DNA from: Bradyrhizobium genosp. L
GTDB lineage: Bacteria > Pseudomonadota > Alphaproteobacteria > Rhizobiales > Xanthobacteraceae
Direction: 5' to 3'
NCBI RefSeq assembly: GCF_015624485.1
Contig: NZ_CP061378.1
Coordinates: 7,337,611 to 7,401,610 of the forward strand
Length of the DNA stretch: 64,000 bases
In this document: positions 36,876 through 45,837 of the stretch, one piece after another
How the letters are laid out: each line of letters opens with the position of its first letter
Numbering within the stretch: the stretch's first letter is position 1
Notes under the pieces: generated by a model
What the model was told of the DNA's origin: nothing
The model's database searches: none
What the model saw: only the letters and a program-made list of their open reading frames with translations
Program-made: the position numbers and the translations under genes

Positions 36876-38012
36876 TCACAGCGCAATCACGTTCTTGAGA
36901 CGGGACGTGATCTGATAGGCAGGCGACGTCATCCGTTCCTGGAGCCAAGGCCGCGCCGCCTTGCCGCTGACCTCATGGATGCCGTCGAACACGGCCATGT
37001 CGATCAGATCCGGATGGCCCGATGCTGCGTAGACCGACTGCATTTCCGCGAACTTCTCGTCCCGTCCATATGGAATCGAATTCGCGGCATCGCGGCTTCC
37101 GACCTCGACGAACAGGGGACATGGACGGATCAGGCGCGCCAGCTCCCGCCCGACATATTTGGCGCGGCTGGTGTTGAAATGGATGTAGGAGGCGAGCTCG
37201 ATGCCGAGGTTCCTGGTGAGGATGGGCGACATCAAAAACTTCTGCTCGTCGCGCATGTAGCCGGAAACGACGGTCGGCCGCATGCGCCCAGTTGCGGCCT
37301 CGAGATGCAACGCCAGGAACGCACCCCAGGACGCGCCGTAGACGCCGACATTGAGATCGGACATGCCGGTCAGCTTCCGGCAGACGATCTCGCCTGCATC
37401 GACCGATGCGCACGACACATTGTGTGCGGAGATTCCATGCGAGGCCAGCATCGCGGCGATGTTGTTCTGGCTTTCCTGGTTTCCGATCTGCACGATGTAT
37501 GGACACCAGACGACATAGCCGTCCTCGCAGAGCTGCTTGCCGATCGCGTTCATGTAGTCCGGATCGCTGTCGGCGAAGCAGCGCTCCGGCGTCGAGGCCA
37601 TGCCGTGCGCGAGCAGGACCAATCCCTTGACGCCGCGATCGGGAATTCCGAGACATCCCCGCACCGGCAGCCCGCATTCCAGGTTGAACTCGACCTTGAC
37701 GACGGAGAACCCATCCGCCGCCTGCCGCCACAGCACCTGCATCTCGTTACTGGACGGCCTGTAGAGTCGCTGCTGCTGGAACAGCGGACGCATCTCGCGT
37801 CGAAGCGCCGAACCCGTCGCACGCGCGCTCAGCCTTCCGGCCGTGGCGATGTCGAAGAACGATCGGCAGAATGCATCATAGCCGAGCGCGGGCAGATCGA
37901 CATTGGCGCACGAGCCGTGGCAACGGCTCAGCCCCAGCGTGTCACTGCCGGCGACCGAGGCAGGTCCGACCAGCGTCATCAACAGTCCGGACAGCGCCCT
38001 GCGGCTGATCAT
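36876..38012 (-). CDS. exported alpha/beta hydrolase
   Basis: 378 aa from the ATG at 38012, which directly precedes a signal-like sequence (MISRRALSGLLMTLVGPASVAG, with a weak RR motif). A frame opening further upstream is not used because it lacks homology-like composition. The C-terminal part is an alpha/beta hydrolase: LAHGMA, the nucleophile elbow GASWGA (in VGVYGASWGAFLAL), a late Asp, and His in GIHEVSG. The N-terminal 120 residues are unusual. It is probably an esterase or peptidase-like enzyme in the periplasm, and stands alone. Confidence 0.7.
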   Translation of the reverse strand: MISRRALSGLLMTLVGPASVAGSDTLGLSRCHGSCANVDLPALGYDAFCRSFFDIATAGRLSARATGSALRREMRPLFQQQRLYRPSSNEMQVLWRQAADGFSVVKVEFNLECGLPVRGCLGIPDRGVKGLVLLAHGMASTPERCFADSDPDYMNAIGKQLCEDGYVVWCPYIVQIGNQESQNNIAAMLASHGISAHNVSCASVDAGEIVCRKLTGMSDLNVGVYGASWGAFLALHLEAATGRMRPTVVSGYMRDEQKFLMSPILTRNLGIELASYIHFNTSRAKYVGRELARLIRPCPLFVEVGSRDAANSIPYGRDEKFAEMQSVYAASGHPDLIDMAVFDGIHEVSGKAARPWLQERMTSPAYQITSRLKNVIAL

Positions 38013-38264
38013 CGATGCCCCCGGATCCGACAAGGATCCGAAATGAATGACTGAGCTCATCGTCCAGCAGGCGCCACGCGACGACCGAAGGCAAATTAAA
38101 GGATGTCCATGGTCGAACGATCGGCACGCGGCGTCACCCAAAAGCGACGTTTGCAGGTGATTGTGATACAATTACCGCGGAAGTTGTTTCGCAATGCTTC
38201 AGACCATTTCAGATCATTGCAGCGGCCGGAGCCGCTACTGCAAGGGCTACTGCTTGATCTACTG

Positions 38265-39467
38265 CTAGATCTTGGGCTTGGCGTCCGCGACCTTGTCGGC
38301 CGCCGGCTTCGGCAGGTCGCCGAAATCGAGCTTCTTCTGAAAGCCGAGCTGCACGTTCAGGGCCCAAGGCTGAACCTCGTCGGGCCGCCGCACCTGCCGC
38401 ACCGACGCGCCCGCGGTGCCGATATATCCGTCGCCGAAATCATGCGCGAAATCCAATCCGGTGAGGAACGTCGTGCTCCACAGATCGGTGCCGAGATAAT
38501 CGTCGCGCCGATGGCGCGTCAGCAGGCTGACGGCGTTCTTGTCGTCGATCTTGTAGCTGACCGAGGCTTCGTACGACAGCGCGGTATCGAGCGAGGCGAA
38601 CGACAGCGTGGTATCCTGAATGGTGCGCGAGGATCCGACGCCGAACGCCCAGGAACCCGTCTGATACTTGGCCTTGGCGGTGTAGAGCAGCTGCCTGACG
38701 TCCTCGAAATCGGTCGTGTCGTAGCGCGCAAAGAACGGCGACACCGAGCCCTCGACCTCGACGCCGCTGGTCTTCACGTTGAAGAAGGCGTTGGGCTGGA
38801 TCCTGTTGTGGCTGCGGTCGAGCCCGAAGATGTCGGTATCGAGATAGGTGACGCGCGATACCGCGACCGAGGTGCCGATTTCACCGGTCCCGAACTTGTA
38901 GGCAAAGCCGGGCATGAACGACACGGTGGTGAAGTTCTCGTCCTGGGGCAGGAAGTCGCCGAGCGTGAAGATGTTGCGCTCGTTGAGCGCGTTGATGCCG
39001 GCATCGACATTGGCGAAGATCCTGACATCCGCGGTGTCGTATTCGACGCGATTGCGCAGTTGCACGCCATGCGAGCGGCGCGCCCAGCTGTCGTCGATCG
39101 TCGTCGTCAACGTCGTGCGCAGGGTCAGCTTCGGCGCAAGCGCGATCGCTCCGGTGACTGCGACGACGGCACCGGTGCTGGGAGCCGCGACATTGGGATC
39201 GTATTGCGTGTCGGCGAACTTGACGTTGACGCCGATGATGCCGTCCTGGAGCGAGCCGCGCAGATAATCGTAGGTGATCGTCTCCGTGGCGAAGGCGCTG
39301 CCATGCGCGCCCAGCGTGTCCGTGGGATTGGAATCATAGCCGGTGCGCAGGCCGATCGAGCCCGCATTGACGGATACCGTCTCCGCAGCCGGGGCGCCCT
39401 GCGCGAAACTTGCGGAGACACCAAGCTGCGAAGCAACAAACGCCGCCACCACCGCACGCTGAATCAT
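38265..39467 (-). CDS. outer-membrane beta-barrel-like protein
   Basis: 400 aa from the ATG at 39467. A signal peptide (MIQRAVVAAFVASQLGVSASFAQ) is followed by alternating aromatic/hydrophobic strands (TITYDYLRGSLQDGIIGVNVKFADTQYD and similar) in the pattern of a trimmed porin-like barrel, ending in a charged tail (DLPKPAADKVADAKPKI). The family resembles the BBP2-like outer-membrane proteins found in Bradyrhizobium, probably involved in transport or adhesion. It is not linked to another gene in the same direction. Confidence 0.65.
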   Translation of the reverse strand: MIQRAVVAAFVASQLGVSASFAQGAPAAETVSVNAGSIGLRTGYDSNPTDTLGAHGSAFATETITYDYLRGSLQDGIIGVNVKFADTQYDPNVAAPSTGAVVAVTGAIALAPKLTLRTTLTTTIDDSWARRSHGVQLRNRVEYDTADVRIFANVDAGINALNERNIFTLGDFLPQDENFTTVSFMPGFAYKFGTGEIGTSVAVSRVTYLDTDIFGLDRSHNRIQPNAFFNVKTSGVEVEGSVSPFFARYDTTDFEDVRQLLYTAKAKYQTGSWAFGVGSSRTIQDTTLSFASLDTALSYEASVSYKIDDKNAVSLLTRHRRDDYLGTDLWSTTFLTGLDFAHDFGDGYIGTAGASVRQVRRPDEVQPWALNVQLGFQKKLDFGDLPKPAADKVADAKPKI

Positions 39468-39539
39468 GGACGCAACCCTCCACAAACAGGGTCGGCGATC
39501 ATGGTAAATCGGCGGTTAAGTCGGCAATTTCTGGTTGAT

Positions 39540-39727
39540 TTTGTCTTCGCGTCACTGCGCGGCTTTTGATGACATCATCAGTATAAATAGGGTCATCAGC
39601 GAATTCGATAATATGGTTAACGCTAAGTATTAGAGTAAAAAACTACTTCAAGTTGTAGTCGAATCCGAGACGTGGATAGTGACCGCACCCAAGCAACACG
39701 CTTGGTTCGATAACAACGGAGGAAGTC
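39540..39727 (+). promoter_or_regulatory. AT-rich promoter region of the glycine-rich secreted protein gene
   Basis: This is the most AT-rich stretch of the interior of the window. It contains a TGATGA-CA-TCATCA palindrome (39567-39580), an ATGGTTAAC element (about 39613-39621) and an ACTAC-N8-GTAGT dyad (39642-39659). A ribosome site GGAGGAAG lies 4 bp before the ATG at 39728. No clean -35/-10 pair could be chosen by eye, but the region is clearly regulatory. Confidence 0.5.
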
Positions 39728-40027
39728 ATGAAGAAGTATCTCGTCGCCGTCGCTCTCGCTTCGCTCGTCGCTTCGCCGGCCTTCGCCGGTGGCCCCCGCG
39801 GTGGTGGCGGTGGCCTGCTTGGCGGCGTAATCGCCCCGATCACGACCGCGGTCTCCGCGCTCAATGTCAACGCGCTGAACAACGTCAACGTGCTCGGCGG
39901 CGGCGTGAACGTCCTGAACGGCAACAAGACCAACGTCTCGGCCATCCTGCCGATCAGCCTCAAGAACACCGGCATCCTGTCCGGTATCCTGGGCAGCGGC
40001 GCGGCGCATGGCTGCGGCTGCAACTAA
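39728..40027 (+). CDS. small glycine- and asparagine-rich secreted protein, 99 aa
   Basis: A signal peptide (MKKYLVAVALASLVASPAFA) is followed by a Gly-run (GGPRGGGGGLLGG) and an Asn-rich repetitive stretch (NVNALNNVNVLGGGVNVLNGNK), ending with a cysteine-bearing tail (GSGAAHGCGCN). The repeated V-N-x-L-(N/G) units suggest a beta-rich, perhaps aggregating or surface-exposed, protein. The ribosome site is near perfect, so high expression is likely. No homology is claimed. Confidence 0.75.
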   Translation: MKKYLVAVALASLVASPAFAGGPRGGGGGLLGGVIAPITTAVSALNVNALNNVNVLGGGVNVLNGNKTNVSAILPISLKNTGILSGILGSGAAHGCGCN

Positions 40028-40038
40028 CACGGATTGTC

Positions 40039-40062
40039 GGGAGGGCACCAAGGTGCCCTCCC
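40039..40062 (+). terminator. GC-rich hairpin after the glycine-rich protein gene
   Basis: GGGAGGGCACC (40039-40049) pairs with GGTGCCCTCCC (40052-40062), starting 11 bp after the stop codon. A U-tract is lacking, so it may stabilise the 3' end or need a factor to terminate. Confidence 0.5.
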
Positions 40063-40163
40063 ACCAACCAAGCCCCTCTCGACGCCTCGCCGTCTACAAC
40101 ATCCCCGCCCGCCTCGCGCCGCCGCATTCGCTCCGGCATCGAGCTTCCCGCCATCAGCGATGC

Positions 40164-40925
40164 TCAGGCCAATTTCAGGCGCGCTGCGAAGAAATTGACC
40201 ACGCGGCCGATCGCATCCGCGGTCGCCGGATCATTGTCGGCGAAGTCGAAGCCGTGGCCCTTGCCCGGATAGGTGACGATCTCCGCCGGCGCGCCGACCG
40301 ACTTGCCGAGCTTGACGAGCTCCTCGCCCTGCGCCAGCGACACATTGCGATCCGCCTCTCCATGCAGTTCGAGCAGCGGCGGCAGATGCTTCACGCCGGC
40401 CGCGAACTTCCTGGGCATGCCGCCATACAGCACCGCGAGCGCAGCGACACGCGCATCTCGGGCTGCGGTCGCGGCCGCGACGTAGCCGCCGAGCGAGAAG
40501 CCGAGCAAGCCGGCATGGCCGGAACTGTCGGCGCCGGCCAGCACGGCGGAGAGTGCGGCGGATACGCGGCCGGCCCAGGCATCGAAGTGTTCGGTCTCAT
40601 AGGCCTCGCGGACCTCGCGCGCGTGCATGGCCGCGATCGCCTGCGTGTCGGCCGAGGTGTAGTAGCGGACGAAATAGGCGTCGATGCCGGCAGCGGCGAG
40701 CGCGTTGGCGTGGCGCTCATAGGCGGTCAGCCTGAGGTCGAAGCCGCGCGAGCCGTGCAGCAGCAACACGGCCGGGCGCTTGCCGGACCGTGCCGACGCG
40801 TAGCGGCTCAGCGCGACGCGGCCTTCGCCGGCTTCGATGCTGAGCTGCTCGGCCGCCCGCAGCGGGCGCGTTGCCGCAACGAGCGCGAGACCGACCAAAG
40901 CATGTCTGCGGGTGATGATCGGCAT
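40164..40925 (-). CDS. exported dienelactone hydrolase-family protein
   Basis: 253 aa. A signal with paired arginines (MPIITRRHALVGLALVAATRPLRAAE) suggests Tat export. The hydrolase fold shows VLLLHGSRG, the nucleophile Ser144 in GFSLGG, Asp in EADRNV and His in GKGHGFDF. Ser rather than Cys at the nucleophile separates it from true dienelactone hydrolase. It probably cleaves small esters in the periplasm. It is monocistronic. Confidence 0.8.
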   Translation of the reverse strand: MPIITRRHALVGLALVAATRPLRAAEQLSIEAGEGRVALSRYASARSGKRPAVLLLHGSRGFDLRLTAYERHANALAAAGIDAYFVRYYTSADTQAIAAMHAREVREAYETEHFDAWAGRVSAALSAVLAGADSSGHAGLLGFSLGGYVAAATAARDARVAALAVLYGGMPRKFAAGVKHLPPLLELHGEADRNVSLAQGEELVKLGKSVGAPAEIVTYPGKGHGFDFADNDPATADAIGRVVNFFAARLKLA

Positions 40926-41092
40926 CGGACGGTCCGAGGTGGCGAAAGGCCGCCCGCCATATCACGACGACCGCGGGGACACCACGGCCGAACGATCGCA
41001 TGTTCAAATCGCGCCGGTTGCGCTAGTGATAGCCCCCTCCTCAAGATCCGTGCGTCCGTCCCGGCGCACATCCCGCCAATGAGTGCACCTGA

Positions 41093-41398
41093 ATGGCCGA
41101 AGCCGACCTCGACGCCGTGATCCGGCAAACCGCAAGAGCGCAGACCAAGGCCGTGATGGCAGCCGCGAAGAAACAGCAGGCCGCGTGGGCCGCCCGCGCC
41201 GCCAAGGCCAAGGACAAGGACGCCAAGGCGCGCTTCCGCCACCTCGCCAAGAGCACGCTGCTGAACGCCACCGCGACCGCCAAGCGGCTGCAGAATTCGG
41301 CCGAGAACGCCGCCGATGCCTACGCCCGCGCGATGAAGAAGGTGATGGAAGAGCCGCCGCCGGCGAAGAAGCCCGCAAAGAAGACCGAGGACGCCTGA
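41093..41398 (+). CDS. small Ala/Lys-rich hypothetical protein, 101 aa
   Basis: An alanine/lysine/arginine-rich, almost entirely helical sequence (AARAQTKAVMAAAKKQQAAWAARAAKAKDKDAKARF), resembling histone H1-like or nucleoid-associated low-complexity proteins, with a Pro/Lys tail. No known domain. Its stop lies 11 bp before the GST start, so it is probably in the same transcript. Low sequence complexity makes the call less certain, but the start (ATG after a purine-rich leader) and the coupling with the next gene support it. Confidence 0.55.
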   Translation: MAEADLDAVIRQTARAQTKAVMAAAKKQQAAWAARAAKAKDKDAKARFRHLAKSTLLNATATAKRLQNSAENAADAYARAMKKVMEEPPPAKKPAKKTEDA

Positions 41399-41409
41399 GA
41401 GGAGCCCGC

Positions 41410-42051
41410 ATGCTCACCGTCCATCATCTCGGCCGGTCGCAATCGGAGCGGATCGTCTGGCTGTGCGAGGAGCTCGATATCCCCTACGAGCTGAAGCGCT
41501 ACGCACGCGATCCCGTCACGGTGCTGGCGCAGCCCGACTACAAGGCGCTGCACCCGATCGGCGCGGCGCCCGTCATCACCGACGGCGAGCTGGTGCTGGC
41601 TGAATCCGGCGCGGTCGTCGAATACATCATCGCCAGATATGGCAGCGGACGGCTGGCGTTGAAGCCCGACCATCCCGACTTCGCCCAGTTCCTCTATTGG
41701 TTCCATTTCGCCAACGGCACACTGCAGTCGCAGATGGGCCGCAGCATGATTCTGAACCGGCTCAACCTCGCCGACGACCATCCGATGCTGGTCGCGACCC
41801 GGGCCCGGGTCGACCGCTCATTCGACCTGGTCGATGCGCATGTGCGCGATGCGACCTATCTGGCGGGCGACGACTTCACTTCGGCCGACATCATGATCGG
41901 CTTCTCGCTCACCACGATGCGCTATTTCCTGCCCTACGACCTCGGACGCTGCCCCAACATCCAGGCCTATCTCGGCCGCATCGCCGCGCGCCCGGCCTAC
42001 CGGCGCGCGATGGAGAAGGGCGATCCGGGGATGACGCTGCTCCTGACATGA
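41410..42051 (+). CDS. glutathione S-transferase family protein
   Basis: 213 aa from the ATG at 41410 with GAGAGGAG 5 bp upstream; the frame is open upstream within another gene. The N-terminal thioredoxin-like domain opens MLTVHHLGRSQSERIVWLCEELDIPYEL, with the G-site SNAIL-type ESGAVVEYI, and the C-terminal all-helical domain follows (about 85-213), including DDFTSADIMIGFSL. It acts in detoxification or redox chemistry, cytoplasmic. The DUF1697 gene starts 7 bp after its stop. Confidence 0.9.
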   Translation: MLTVHHLGRSQSERIVWLCEELDIPYELKRYARDPVTVLAQPDYKALHPIGAAPVITDGELVLAESGAVVEYIIARYGSGRLALKPDHPDFAQFLYWFHFANGTLQSQMGRSMILNRLNLADDHPMLVATRARVDRSFDLVDAHVRDATYLAGDDFTSADIMIGFSLTTMRYFLPYDLGRCPNIQAYLGRIAARPAYRRAMEKGDPGMTLLLT

Positions 42052-42058
42052 GGCGGTG

Positions 42059-42571
42059 ATGCCCCGTTACGTCGCCCTGCTCCGCGCGGTCAATGTCGGC
42101 GGCACCGGCAAGCTGCCGATGACCGAATTGCAGGCGATGTGCGTCGAGGCCGGATTTGACGACGTGCAGACCTACATCGCCAGCGGCAACGTCGTGTTCT
42201 CGTCGAAACTCGGCGCCGCGAAGGTCAAGGCCGCGCTGGAAAAGCGCCTGCAGGCCTATGCCGGCAAGCCGGTCGGCGTGGTCGTCCGCGCGGCGGATGA
42301 AATGGCCGCGGTGCTGAAGGCCAATCCGTTTCCGAAGGCGCCGCCGAACACGACGGTTGCGATCTTCCTCGACGAGCCGCCGCCGAAAGACGCCTTGAAG
42401 GCCATCAAGGGTCAGCAGGACGAAGAAGTCCGGCTCGGCAGGCGCGAGATCTACGTCGCCTATGGCAGCGGCATCGGACGCTCGAAGCTGAAGATCCCCG
42501 CAGCAATCAACGGCACCGCGCGCAACATCAACACGATCGCGAAGCTCGCCGAGATGGCGGCGGAAGACTAG
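42059..42571 (+). CDS. DUF1697 family protein
   Basis: 170 aa. The DUF1697 pattern is clear: RYVALLRAVNVGGTGKLPMTELQAM, then TYIASGNVVFSS and VAYGSGIGRSKL. These small proteins are of unknown function. The ATG at 42059 follows the GST stop by 7 bp with GAGGCG in front, so the two are one operon; a GTG at 42056 is an alternative start. Confidence 0.85.
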   Translation: MPRYVALLRAVNVGGTGKLPMTELQAMCVEAGFDDVQTYIASGNVVFSSKLGAAKVKAALEKRLQAYAGKPVGVVVRAADEMAAVLKANPFPKAPPNTTVAIFLDEPPPKDALKAIKGQQDEEVRLGRREIYVAYGSGIGRSKLKIPAAINGTARNINTIAKLAEMAAED

Positions 42572-42601
42572 AGGTGCGTGAGAGTATGTCCTCGTCCGTG
42601 G

Positions 42602-42726
42602 TGTCATCGCCCGGCCTGTGCGCAATTGCGCACATGGACCGGGCGACCCAGTACGCCGTGGCCCCTCGGCTTAGACACAACTGCCTCTGGAATACTGGAT
42701 CACCCGCATGCGCGGGTGATGACACC
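42602..42726. repeat. compound palindromic repeat, about 125 bp
   Basis: Two hairpins flank a short spacer. The left one carries CGCCCGG/CCGGGCG arms around GTGCGCAATTGCGCAC. The right one is TCACCCGCATGCGCGGGTGA. The inner flanks CCAGTA and TACTGG are also inverted. It lies between the DUF1697 and threonine ammonia-lyase genes and probably stops transcription from both sides. Confidence 0.7.
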
Positions 42727-42742
42727 GAGCAAGGCGAGCAAC

Positions 42743-43966
42743 TCAACTCTCCCTCACCGCAAATCCCTCCGCGCCGAGCTTCGCCAGCACGTCCTCCAGA
42801 TGCGCGCGGTCGCGGGTCTCGATCACGAGCTCGAGCAGCGTCGCCTTGGCCGGCAGGTCGGAGAAGGTGCGCTGATGCGAGACCTCGATGATGTTGGCGC
42901 CGGCCGACGCCAACAGATTGCAGACCGCGGCGAGCTGGCCGGGACGGTCGACGATGTCGAGCGCCAGCTGCGTCAACCGGCCCTCGCGGGCCAGCTCGCG
43001 GGTCAGGACCGAGGCGATCAGCCGCGTGTCGATGTTGCCGCCGGTCAGCACCAGGCCGACTGAGCGGCCGGCAAAGCGCTCGGGCGCGGCGAGCACCGCA
43101 GCGAGGCCGGCGGCGCCGGCGCCCTCGACCACCGTCTTCTCGATCGAGATCAGGGTCGCGACCGCGCGCTCGATCTGGTCCTCGCTGACCAGCATGATGT
43201 CGTCGACGAGGTCGCGGACGATTGCCTTCGTGATCTGGCCGGGCGTCTTGACCGCGATGCCCTCGGCGAGCGTATCGCCGCGCATCGGCAGATGCTGGCC
43301 CTTGATGGCGTTGTACATTGAGGGATAGAGCTGCGCCTCGACGCCGATCACCTGGATCGCCGGCTTCAGCGCCTTGGCAGCGGTGGCGATGCCGGAGATC
43401 AGCCCGCCGCCGCCGATCGGCACCACCAGCACGTCGAGTTCCGGCACCGCCTCGAGCATCTCGAGCCCGATCGTGCCCTGGCCTGCGATGATCAGCGGAT
43501 CGTCATAGGGATGAATCTGGATCAGGCCCTGCTCCGCGGCATGCGACCGGACGAAGGCGGAGCATTCTTCCAGCGTCTGCCCGGTGATGACGACCTCGGC
43601 GCCGTGCCGCCTGGTGTTCTCGATCTTCACCATCGGCGTGCCTGATGGCATCACGATGGTGGCGGGAATGCCGAGCCGCTTGGCGTGGTACGCCACGCCC
43701 TGGGCATGATTGCCGGCCGACATCGCGATGACGCCGCGCTTGCGCTCCTCAGCCGAGAGTGCTTGCAGCCGGTTCAGTGCGCCGCGCTCCTTGAAGGTCG
43801 CGGTGAACTGCAGATTCTCGAATTTGAGGAACAGGCGGCAGCCGCAGATCTCGCCCAGCGTGCGGCTCTCGTTGCAGGCCGTGACCTGGACGGAGCCGCG
43901 GATCACGGCCGCGGCGCGGCGGATATCGGCAAGGGTGATGGCGGGAGGTTCGGAATGAGGCGGCAT
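42743..43966 (-). CDS. ilvA: threonine ammonia-lyase with ACT domain
   Basis: 407 aa from the ATG at 43966 (an in-frame GTG at 44017 is possible). The PLP lysine is K59 in FTATFKERGALN. The phosphate-binding loop GGGGLISG, and later SVGLVLTGGNID, follow. A C-terminal ACT domain (about 335-407, LDIVDRPGQLAAVCNLLASAGANIIEV) would bind an allosteric amino acid. It converts threonine to 2-oxobutanoate for isoleucine synthesis; the single short ACT resembles the catabolic/biosynthetic hybrid form. It stands alone. Confidence 0.92.
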   Translation of the reverse strand: MPPHSEPPAITLADIRRAAAVIRGSVQVTACNESRTLGEICGCRLFLKFENLQFTATFKERGALNRLQALSAEERKRGVIAMSAGNHAQGVAYHAKRLGIPATIVMPSGTPMVKIENTRRHGAEVVITGQTLEECSAFVRSHAAEQGLIQIHPYDDPLIIAGQGTIGLEMLEAVPELDVLVVPIGGGGLISGIATAAKALKPAIQVIGVEAQLYPSMYNAIKGQHLPMRGDTLAEGIAVKTPGQITKAIVRDLVDDIMLVSEDQIERAVATLISIEKTVVEGAGAAGLAAVLAAPERFAGRSVGLVLTGGNIDTRLIASVLTRELAREGRLTQLALDIVDRPGQLAAVCNLLASAGANIIEVSHQRTFSDLPAKATLLELVIETRDRAHLEDVLAKLGAEGFAVRES

Positions 43967-44031
43967 CGGCTTCGCTTTGGTCCGTGACGGAAAGCGGAAC
44001 CTAGCCGGTTTTGCCACCGAAGACGACCGCG

Positions 44032-44202
44032 CTATCGCGCAGTCACGGCCTCTTCCCCTGCCTTCCCCTCTGCCTTCTCAGCCTTGGCCGGCTTCGCCAG
44101 CTCGATCTCATCGCATTTCAGGCATAACAGCGCGGTGCGGAAATGCTTGTCGAGCACAATGGTTCGCGTGCTGCCGCACTGGCAGCGCATCGGCTTGTCC
44201 AT
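44032..44202 (-). CDS. 56-aa zinc-ribbon-like protein
   Basis: A short gene. The translation begins MDKPMRCQCGSTRTIVLDK and continues HFRTALLCLKCDEIELAKP, so two cysteine pairs (CxC at residues 7-9 and CxxC at 27-30) form a possible zinc knuckle. The tail is Lys/Ala/Glu-rich. Length and codon use fit a real small protein, but no homology was tested and the ribosome site is weak. It is located between ilvA and the next small gene, in the same direction. Confidence 0.55.
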   Translation of the reverse strand: MDKPMRCQCGSTRTIVLDKHFRTALLCLKCDEIELAKPAKAEKAEGKAGEEAVTAR

Positions 44203-44300
44203 CGGAGATCGGCCCGGGTTCGAAATGCAGGGAAGCGTGCGCTTAGCTACCCTCGCCCGGTTAACCTAATATGACTTTGCGGATGAAAATCGTCGCCGCG

Positions 44301-44456
44301 CTAGAAGAAGCCCCAGCTGAGATCGAGGCCGTAGCTTGCCCGGAGGACGACAACGAACAGGACCGCGGCGACCAACAGCAGCACATGCCGCGCAACGGCG
44401 TTGCGTGGCGAAGCGGCGGAAAACGCCCGCGCGATCGATTGAGCCAGAGCAGTCAT
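44301..44456 (-). CDS. 51-aa single-pass membrane protein
   Basis: The ATG at 44456 is preceded by GGAGGT 5 bp upstream, a near-ideal ribosome site. The translation starts MTALAQSIARAFSAAS and contains one clear membrane helix (about residues 22-42, RHVLLLVAAVLFVVVLRAS), ending LDLSWGFF. No family is recognised. The start signal is the main evidence. Confidence 0.6.
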   Translation of the reverse strand: MTALAQSIARAFSAASPRNAVARHVLLLVAAVLFVVVLRASYGLDLSWGFF

Positions 44457-44684
44457 TTGCGACCTCCAGAGCCATACCCGAAGTTAGGTCGCGCCCGCAG
44501 CTGCGAGGTTCAACGACCTCCGAAGGCAACCGATGTGGCCGCACGCTTTTTCCGTGGAACCACGCTGCGCGCTCGCGTCCGATTCCTGAAGCGGCGGCGG
44601 CAGTTTTCCGCAATTCGGTCCAGTGATATCGATTTGGGCCAGTCGGAGCCGCTTGAGCTTGTGATGAAGAGCTGCGCGTCGCGC

Positions 44685-45425
44685 CTAGAGGTTCGGCGCC
44701 TCCGCCGGCGCGATCGCGGTCAGCCCGCCGAAGCGGCGTTCGCGGCGATGGAAGGAGGCGAGCGCGTCAGCGAGATCGTCGGCGTCGAATTCGGGCCACA
44801 TCCGCTCGGTGAAGTGCAATTCGGCATAGGCGCCTTCCCAGAGCAGGAAATCCGACAGCCGCTTCTCGCCGGAGGTGCGGATGATGAGGTCGACGTCGCG
44901 CAGGCCGACCTCGCCGGTGACCAGGTCGGCGAAGCTTTCACGGCTGAGCTGGCCTGCGGCGCCCGCGCGCGCCGCGGCGTTCAGGATCGCATCGCGCGCG
45001 GAATAGTCGATGGCGATGCGCAGATGCAGCGTCGTGCCATTGGCGGTCTCCCGCTCGGCGCGCGCGATCGCATTGGCGATGCCGTCCGGCAGGCGGTCGC
45101 GGCGGCCGATCACGGTGAGCCGGACGCCGTTCTTCACCAGCGCCGCGATCTCGTTGGCGAGATAGAACCGCAGCAGCCCCATCAGCGCCGATACCTCGGC
45201 CTTCGGCCGGCGCCAATTGTCGCTCGAGAAGGCATAGAGCGTCAGCGTGCCGACGCCCTGGTCCGGCGCGGCTTCGACGATACGGCGGATCGCTTCGACG
45301 CCCGCCTCGTGTCCACGCACCCGCGACAGGCCGCGTCGCACGGCCCAGCGGCCATTGCCGTCCATGATGATGCCGACATGCAATCGGGCGGCGGCCTGCG
45401 GTTCGAGCGGAAAACTACTTTGCAT
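44685..45425 (-). CDS. isoprenyl transferase (cis-prenyltransferase, UppS-like)
   Basis: 246 aa from the ATG at 45425, with GGAG 8 bp upstream. The signature is [17 protein letters not shown] (Asp22 is catalytic); [33 protein letters not shown] and [14 protein letters not shown] follow. The enzyme builds undecaprenyl-type diphosphate from isopentenyl units for cell-wall or hopanoid/squalene-type pathways. No cdsA, dxr or frr gene is near, so this is probably an accessory copy rather than the main uppS. The start codon is inside the palindrome 45417-45433, and a regulator gene lies just upstream in the same direction. Confidence 0.9.
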   Translation of the reverse strand: MQSSFPLEPQAAARLHVGIIMDGNGRWAVRRGLSRVRGHEAGVEAIRRIVEAAPDQGVGTLTLYAFSSDNWRRPKAEVSALMGLLRFYLANEIAALVKNGVRLTVIGRRDRLPDGIANAIARAERETANGTTLHLRIAIDYSARDAILNAAARAGAAGQLSRESFADLVTGEVGLRDVDLIIRTSGEKRLSDFLLWEGAYAELHFTERMWPEFDADDLADALASFHRRERRFGGLTAIAPAEAPNL

Positions 45426-45433
45426 TACAAAGT
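45417..45433. promoter_or_regulatory. palindrome over the cis-prenyltransferase start codon
   Basis: ACTTTGCATTACAAAGT: arms ACTTTG and CAAAGT spaced by 5 bp. The start codon is inside the spacer and the ribosome site is directly next to it. An almost identical palindrome (16 of 17 positions in inverted orientation) is at 46450-46466, upstream of the regulator operon. Confidence 0.65.
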
Positions 45434-45456
45434 CTCCAGGCAGAAAAAATCGGGGA

Positions 45457-45837
45457 TCAGGCCGGCTGGATGCCGAGGCGCCGCGACGCGCCTTCGTCAT
45501 TGCCGGCGGCCCTCGCGGCGCGCACCAGCTGCTCGAGCACGGCGAGATAATCGAGGAAGCGGCGGCGGCCGGTCTTGGTGAGGCGGCAGGTGGTGTGCGG
45601 GCGATTGCCCTCATAGCCCTTGATGACGTCGACCAGGCCCGCTTCCTGCAGCACCTGCAGATGCCGAGAGAGATTGCCGTCGGTCAGACCGCACAGCTGC
45701 TTGAGGTCGGCGAAGGCAAGCCCCTTCGGATGCGCCATCAGCGAGGTCAGCAACCCGAGCCGCGCCTTCTCATGGATGACGCGGTCGAGGCCGTCATAGG
45801 CGAATGGCGCGCTGGTCACGTCAATCTTCGGCATCAT
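45457..45837 (-). CDS. winged-helix transcriptional regulator (HTH_34/MarR-ArsR-like)
   Basis: 126 aa. A winged helix with the recognition region [50 protein letters not shown] (about residues 37-85) and a C-terminal dimer helix. This is the small PF13601-like type often linked to a membrane-protein gene. The start ATG at 45837 has GGAG about 5 bp in front and overlaps the 3' end of the upstream membrane-protein reading frame by 17 bp. It probably binds the two ACTTTG-N5-CAAAGT palindromes at 46450 and 45417. Confidence 0.85.
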   Translation of the reverse strand: MMPKIDVTSAPFAYDGLDRVIHEKARLGLLTSLMAHPKGLAFADLKQLCGLTDGNLSRHLQVLQEAGLVDVIKGYEGNRPHTTCRLTKTGRRRFLDYLAVLEQLVRAARAAGNDEGASRRLGIQPA

